DNA from: Diphasiastrum complanatum
Taxonomy: Eukaryota; Streptophyta; Lycopodiopsida; Lycopodiales; Lycopodiaceae
Reading direction: 5' to 3'
Assembly: GCA_029204225.1 (NCBI GenBank)
Contig: CM055102.1
Coordinates: 6,721,320 to 6,785,319 of the forward strand
Length of the DNA stretch: 64,000 bases
The notes beneath the pieces are model-generated. The model was given only the letters and a program-made list of their open reading frames with translations. It made no database searches and was not told where the DNA came from. Both the position numbers and the translations under genes were made by a program. Positions 60,627 to 64,000 of the stretch are shown in pieces (within the stretch, counting starts at the first letter, position 1; every line of letters begins with the position of its first letter).

Positions 60627-61352
60627 GACTACTTGGAGTTTTTCTACTTCTGTCATTTCGAGCCCTTGTTGACATATAGAGCATGAGACAAAGAGGTAGA
60701 CGAAGTACCTTGACTTCTTTGATTATCTTCTTGCAGCAACACAATGATAACTCTAATAAGAGTTAAATCTGAGTGTGTCGTGATGATCATCACCTAGTTC
60801 TCATATGTAGAGGGCAGGCTTGAAAGCAATGTCATAATTGTGTCTTGATCATCTATGACAGATCTGACAGTGGCCATCTATTGCAAGAGATTCTTAAACT
60901 AGTTAATAGAGAATCATTACTTGAATTCTTGAGCATGAAGAATTTTCTTTGAACATGTAACTCGGTAGTTAGATCTCTCACATCATATAGTGAGCTCAGG
61001 ATGTCCCAAACTTCTTTCAAAGTTTTGGCTTCAGCTACGTGGCCAAGCTAAGTATCTGATATATTGAGGATAATAAGTGCAAAACCTTTACCGTCCTTCA
61101 ATTTCCATTTCGAATCTTCACTCGTTGGTGATTAGCAAGGTCTTCATCTTAAATTTTCATAAATGATAATTGGATCTATTCAGCTTGTCTACGATAAGAC
61201 CAGCTTTACATTGAGAATCCATTTGGAACTTTAGACTATCGGTAATTCGATTTTCGTTAAGAGAAAGATACAATGCTGATTGAAATTCACACCATCTACA
61301 AGAAACACAAATGAATCTATGGTGTAGGAAGAAGCACACCCCACCTATCACC
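60627..61352 (-). pseudogene. Copia-4 gag, interrupted by Copia-2
   Basis: The minus strand gives MDSQCKAGLIVDKLNRSNYH (about 61225), then KLKDGKGFALIILNIS, EAKTLKEVWDILSSLYDV and ELHVQRKFFMLKNS, a copia UBN2-type Gag, with several stops. It runs to the Copia-2 target duplication and resumes at 54799. A Copia-4 LTR is not visible on either side. Confidence 0.85.
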
Positions 61353-61354
61353 AT

Positions 61355-61629
61355 TTGACCTTTGACTATTTTAAAAACTTAGAAACTAAAGTTTAAGCTT
61401 AACTTTGGCCTTCTAATCTTATTTTTAATTACATGGCCCAAAGTCAAGTTTATGTCCATAATTATTTGTTTTTAAGTGCTCATTGGGCCATAGGCTTACG
61501 CACGCAGGATGCCAAGACCCTGGCAACTATTTCTATAAACTTTGGCTTTTTATTTATTTACACGCATGACGGGAATACCCCCAACAAGGCCCATGGCCTG
61601 AAGTAGTGTCGGTCCCTTTACACTAGGTT
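61355..61629. other. LTR-like spacer downstream of element C
   Basis: On the minus strand, AAAGGGACCGACACTACTTC follows the C frame, then GGGCCTTGTTGGGGGTATTC. This could be the purine tract and LTR start of element C, but the junction is not clear. No gene. Confidence 0.35.
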
Positions 61630-64000
61630 GGCTTAGTAGAGGCTACGTTTTGCACGTCGTTGTTGGAACATATAACCAGTGACTTCCTCCATGAATTCTA
61701 AGCACTTCGTGCTCTTCTTGTCCTTGGTGAGGTGGAAGGACTTATGGACGTCGGCGAGCCAATGTTGCTCAATCCATGTTTGAAATCGTGATTGACAGGG
61801 GTCGCCGAGGAGTGCCGCTCTATAGTACACTTCGGCCACTTGCAGTTGGTCTTCAAATTTTTGTGATGTTAGGGCCGTGTTCAGGTCAAAACACAAAGGT
61901 GGGAGGAAGTCGTCCATTTGGAGGTGACGCTCATCAAATACTCCAAGTCTCGGGCATATTGTGCGGTCGCGCGGATTGTTGGATCCAGACAATTGACATA
62001 CTCTTTAAATTTTGGACTAGAGCCCGTTTGGCATCTACGTCCGTCTTCCACCCATACTTGGAATGAATGTGTGGCCAATTCAGTGTCTCAATTGTGATCT
62101 TGTCTAGTGGGGTGCCGCACTCCACCCATTTTGATCTACGTGGGTAGGGAATGTAGTGGGCATTGATCCGTAGTTGTCTTGGACTCGTGAAGTATGCCCT
62201 AATGGTCACAGGGTCGCGTTCAAATAACTTTTGGTGCCATTTCGGTTGAGGGGCCAATGCTGGAATGAAGATGAGCTCATTGCCTTTGACCTCTTTGATT
62301 GTGACTGGTGGCTGCCAACCGTCGCGCGAGCTTTCATAGGGATACTAGACCATGTAGGCATTGATTTCGTCCTCTACCAATTTTGGCCTTCTAAATGCGC
62401 AGTTGGAAGAGATCGACCTCGAGCCTTGGGATGAAAAGGCTTGAGCTTTGGCTCAGATATGCTTGTAGTGTGGTATCAAGGCCTGTATCTTGCCCTTGGT
62501 TCTTGTGTATCGGACCCCATCACTGCTTGTCCTTGATTTCTCTGACTAGTTTGCACAGCATCATAAATGGGTGGCATTGGAATCACCATCGGGGTCGACG
62601 TGGGTTTCTATGCTATGACGTTTTGGCACGCCTTGAGTCTGATCTTTGCCTGGCTAAGCTCTTGGTTGGCACTTGCACGATATCTACCAAACTCGCCCTG
62701 GTAGTTGTTCAGAGGTTGAGTGCGGATCTACACCTGCTACTTGTAGAGGTTTATTTCGGCTTGGGTGAGTGGCCTATCCGCAGGTATTGGTTGGGCTAAC
62801 CATGCGACATTCTTTGCTTGGAGCACTTGCACCTCCGCTCCTAGGCGTGTGTTCTCTATTTCATAGATTTGCAATTGTGCCTGGAGGGGGGCTAGCCTTT
62901 TCTCTACTTCTTGTTGGAGCTCTTGGACTTTGGCTGAGGCGTCTGTGGCTGACTTAGAGAGGCCCGTGATGTAGTTCTGGAGGCTATCTTCATGCTTCTT
63001 CAATTTAAGGACCTCGTCCTTTTGCGCCTACTCATGTTGACTTGCTAACTACAGGTCTTGCTAGAGTTTGGTGAGTTTTGCTCGCAGCTTCGTATTGTAT
63101 GTAGCCAGTTTCACCATCCGGACGTCCATTATTGCTTTGGCCGCAACCGCCTCCTGGACAAAAGTGCCCAAAATTTGGTGCGTTGAGTATAGATCTGTAG
63201 GGACCACCGGTATGGGTTGTTGTGCGGGTGCTGGCTGTTGCGGTGGTGGAATTATTTGCACATCTGTAACCACATCATCTTCAATGAGCTTTTCGGGCTT
63301 GGACATATCCTCTGGCTGTTTAGGATCAGCGCGCAGAGGTGAACGTATGTATATTGTATGAGTAAATGCGTCATCAGGCAATGGTTTATCGCCCTCGGCA
63401 CTTTGTTGGAATGAAGTGGGGGGAGGTGTGAGAGGAGTGGCGATGGTGGCGAGAGGCATGAGGATGGGTTGCTCGAATGAGTGAACATGGGAAATGGAAG
63501 GAAACTATAGGGTGGTTGGCCTTCTCATCACCATCATGCAACTTCAAGGATCCAATCCTTTGCTAGAGGCATGTGTTAGAGAAGAATTATCAAAGAAGCT
63601 CATCCAGTGGAGGGTGTTAGGTGAGATCTACAAATCCTCTGGGTTTATTTGTGCGAATGGGATGGAACTGGGAGGAGGGATGGAAGAAGAGATGGAAATG
63701 GAAGGTGCGGAAGAAGCGAGAATAGCAGATGAAGGTGGAGGGATCGGAGCGATAGAAGTAGAAGTGGTGGCAGTTGTGGATGGTTGTGCAGTGAGAGTGG
63801 TAGTGGAAACAGAAGAAGCGGTATCGGAACATGATTGTGGGTTAGTGCATTGTCATGTGGGGGGAGGGCTAGATGAAGCGGAGGCAGCATCACGCATGCA
63901 TTTGCTGGCCGTTGTGTCAGTAACTGTTGGATGGTGGGAGGTGGATGCAACAGGAGGTGGAACAAGGTTAGTATGTGGAATGGTGGTAGATAGGATGGTG
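61630..64000 (-). pseudogene. Element C: gag-like protein with the conserved unrecognised module (runs off the window)
   Basis: The minus-strand frame enters from the window edge with a Ser/Thr/Pro-rich region (to 63100; IIPPPQQPAPAQQPIPVVP near 63250), then a coiled coil rich in Gln/Glu/Leu (63000-62640, e.g. KVQELQQEVEKRLAPLQAQL), a linker, a shift near 62395 and the conserved module: YPYESSRDGWQPP, ALAPQPKWHQK, IRAYFTSPRQLR, HYIPYPRRSKW, LNWPHIHSKY, a shift near 61990, FLPPLCFDLNTALT, VAEVYYRAALLG (about 61815), and a Trp-containing tail ending near 61633. Same order of parts as element B; A has the module only. Many breaks are TAG or TGA where CAG, CGA or TGG is expected. No enzyme domain visible. 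Confidence 0.6.

Noticed and set aside
62468-62482. TGGTATCAAGGCC on the plus strand as a primer-binding site
   Set aside because: It is antisense to element C coding sequence and no LTR end is found before it.

Overview
This is nuclear DNA of a land plant with a large, repeat-rich genome. The evidence is two intron-rich host genes with multi-kilobase introns, Ty1/copia and Ty3/gypsy retroelement remains in several layers, and initiator-Met-tRNA primer-binding sites (TGGTATCAGAGC type) beside the LTRs. A fern or gymnosperm would fit the intron sizes and repeat load, but the sequence does not let me name a clade.

Host genes. (1) Minus strand 11170->2312: a complete six-exon gene for a TMEM144-like multi-pass membrane protein. 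I rebuilt it by hand; all exon phases agree and give 365 aa. (2) Minus strand 42211->37084: a complete three-exon RER1 gene (193 aa), the Golgi receptor that returns membrane proteins to the ER. The introns hold palindrome-ended MITE-like elements (one with a 9-bp target duplication), microsatellites and a gypsy reverse-transcriptase relic. A bacterial-type-like PEP carboxylase fragment (21065->20699) looks like a pseudogene.

Copia layers. 16.5-18.0 kb: decayed gag/protease pieces split by a GA microsatellite. 22.14-28.33 kb: 'Copia-A' (minus), with two 650-bp LTRs; its RT/RNase H core is replaced by about 0.95 kb of unrelated sequence, and an extra LTR+leader copy follows it. 45.66-48.28 kb: a truncated plus-strand relative of Copia-A. 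54.80-60.63 kb: 'Copia-2', complete in outline, with two 547-bp LTRs and a perfect 5-bp TSD, nested in the gag of an older 'Copia-4' whose halves lie at 61.35-60.63 and 54.80-53.96 kb. 32.2 kb: an RT fragment.

Possible undescribed system. Three diverged copies (A 34.4-33.66 kb, B 53.2-49.8 kb, C 64.0-61.63 kb, all minus) encode the same protein module that I do not recognise. In A and B it ends just before a purine-rich tract and an LTR-like TGTT... start. B, the longest, has an N-terminal domain, a Thr/Ser/Pro-rich linker, a coiled coil and then the conserved module, with no zinc knuckle, protease, RT or integrase. It looks like the gag-only protein of a non-autonomous LTR element family. 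The first part of B's frame lies inverted beside the rest at 53.47-53.95 kb.

Other signals: three tandem hairpins with changing stems and a constant 15-nt loop (32.89-33.09 kb), an unassigned 465-codon frame with one stop (29.0-30.4 kb), and several simple or degenerate repeat arrays. No rRNA, tRNA or CRISPR was seen.
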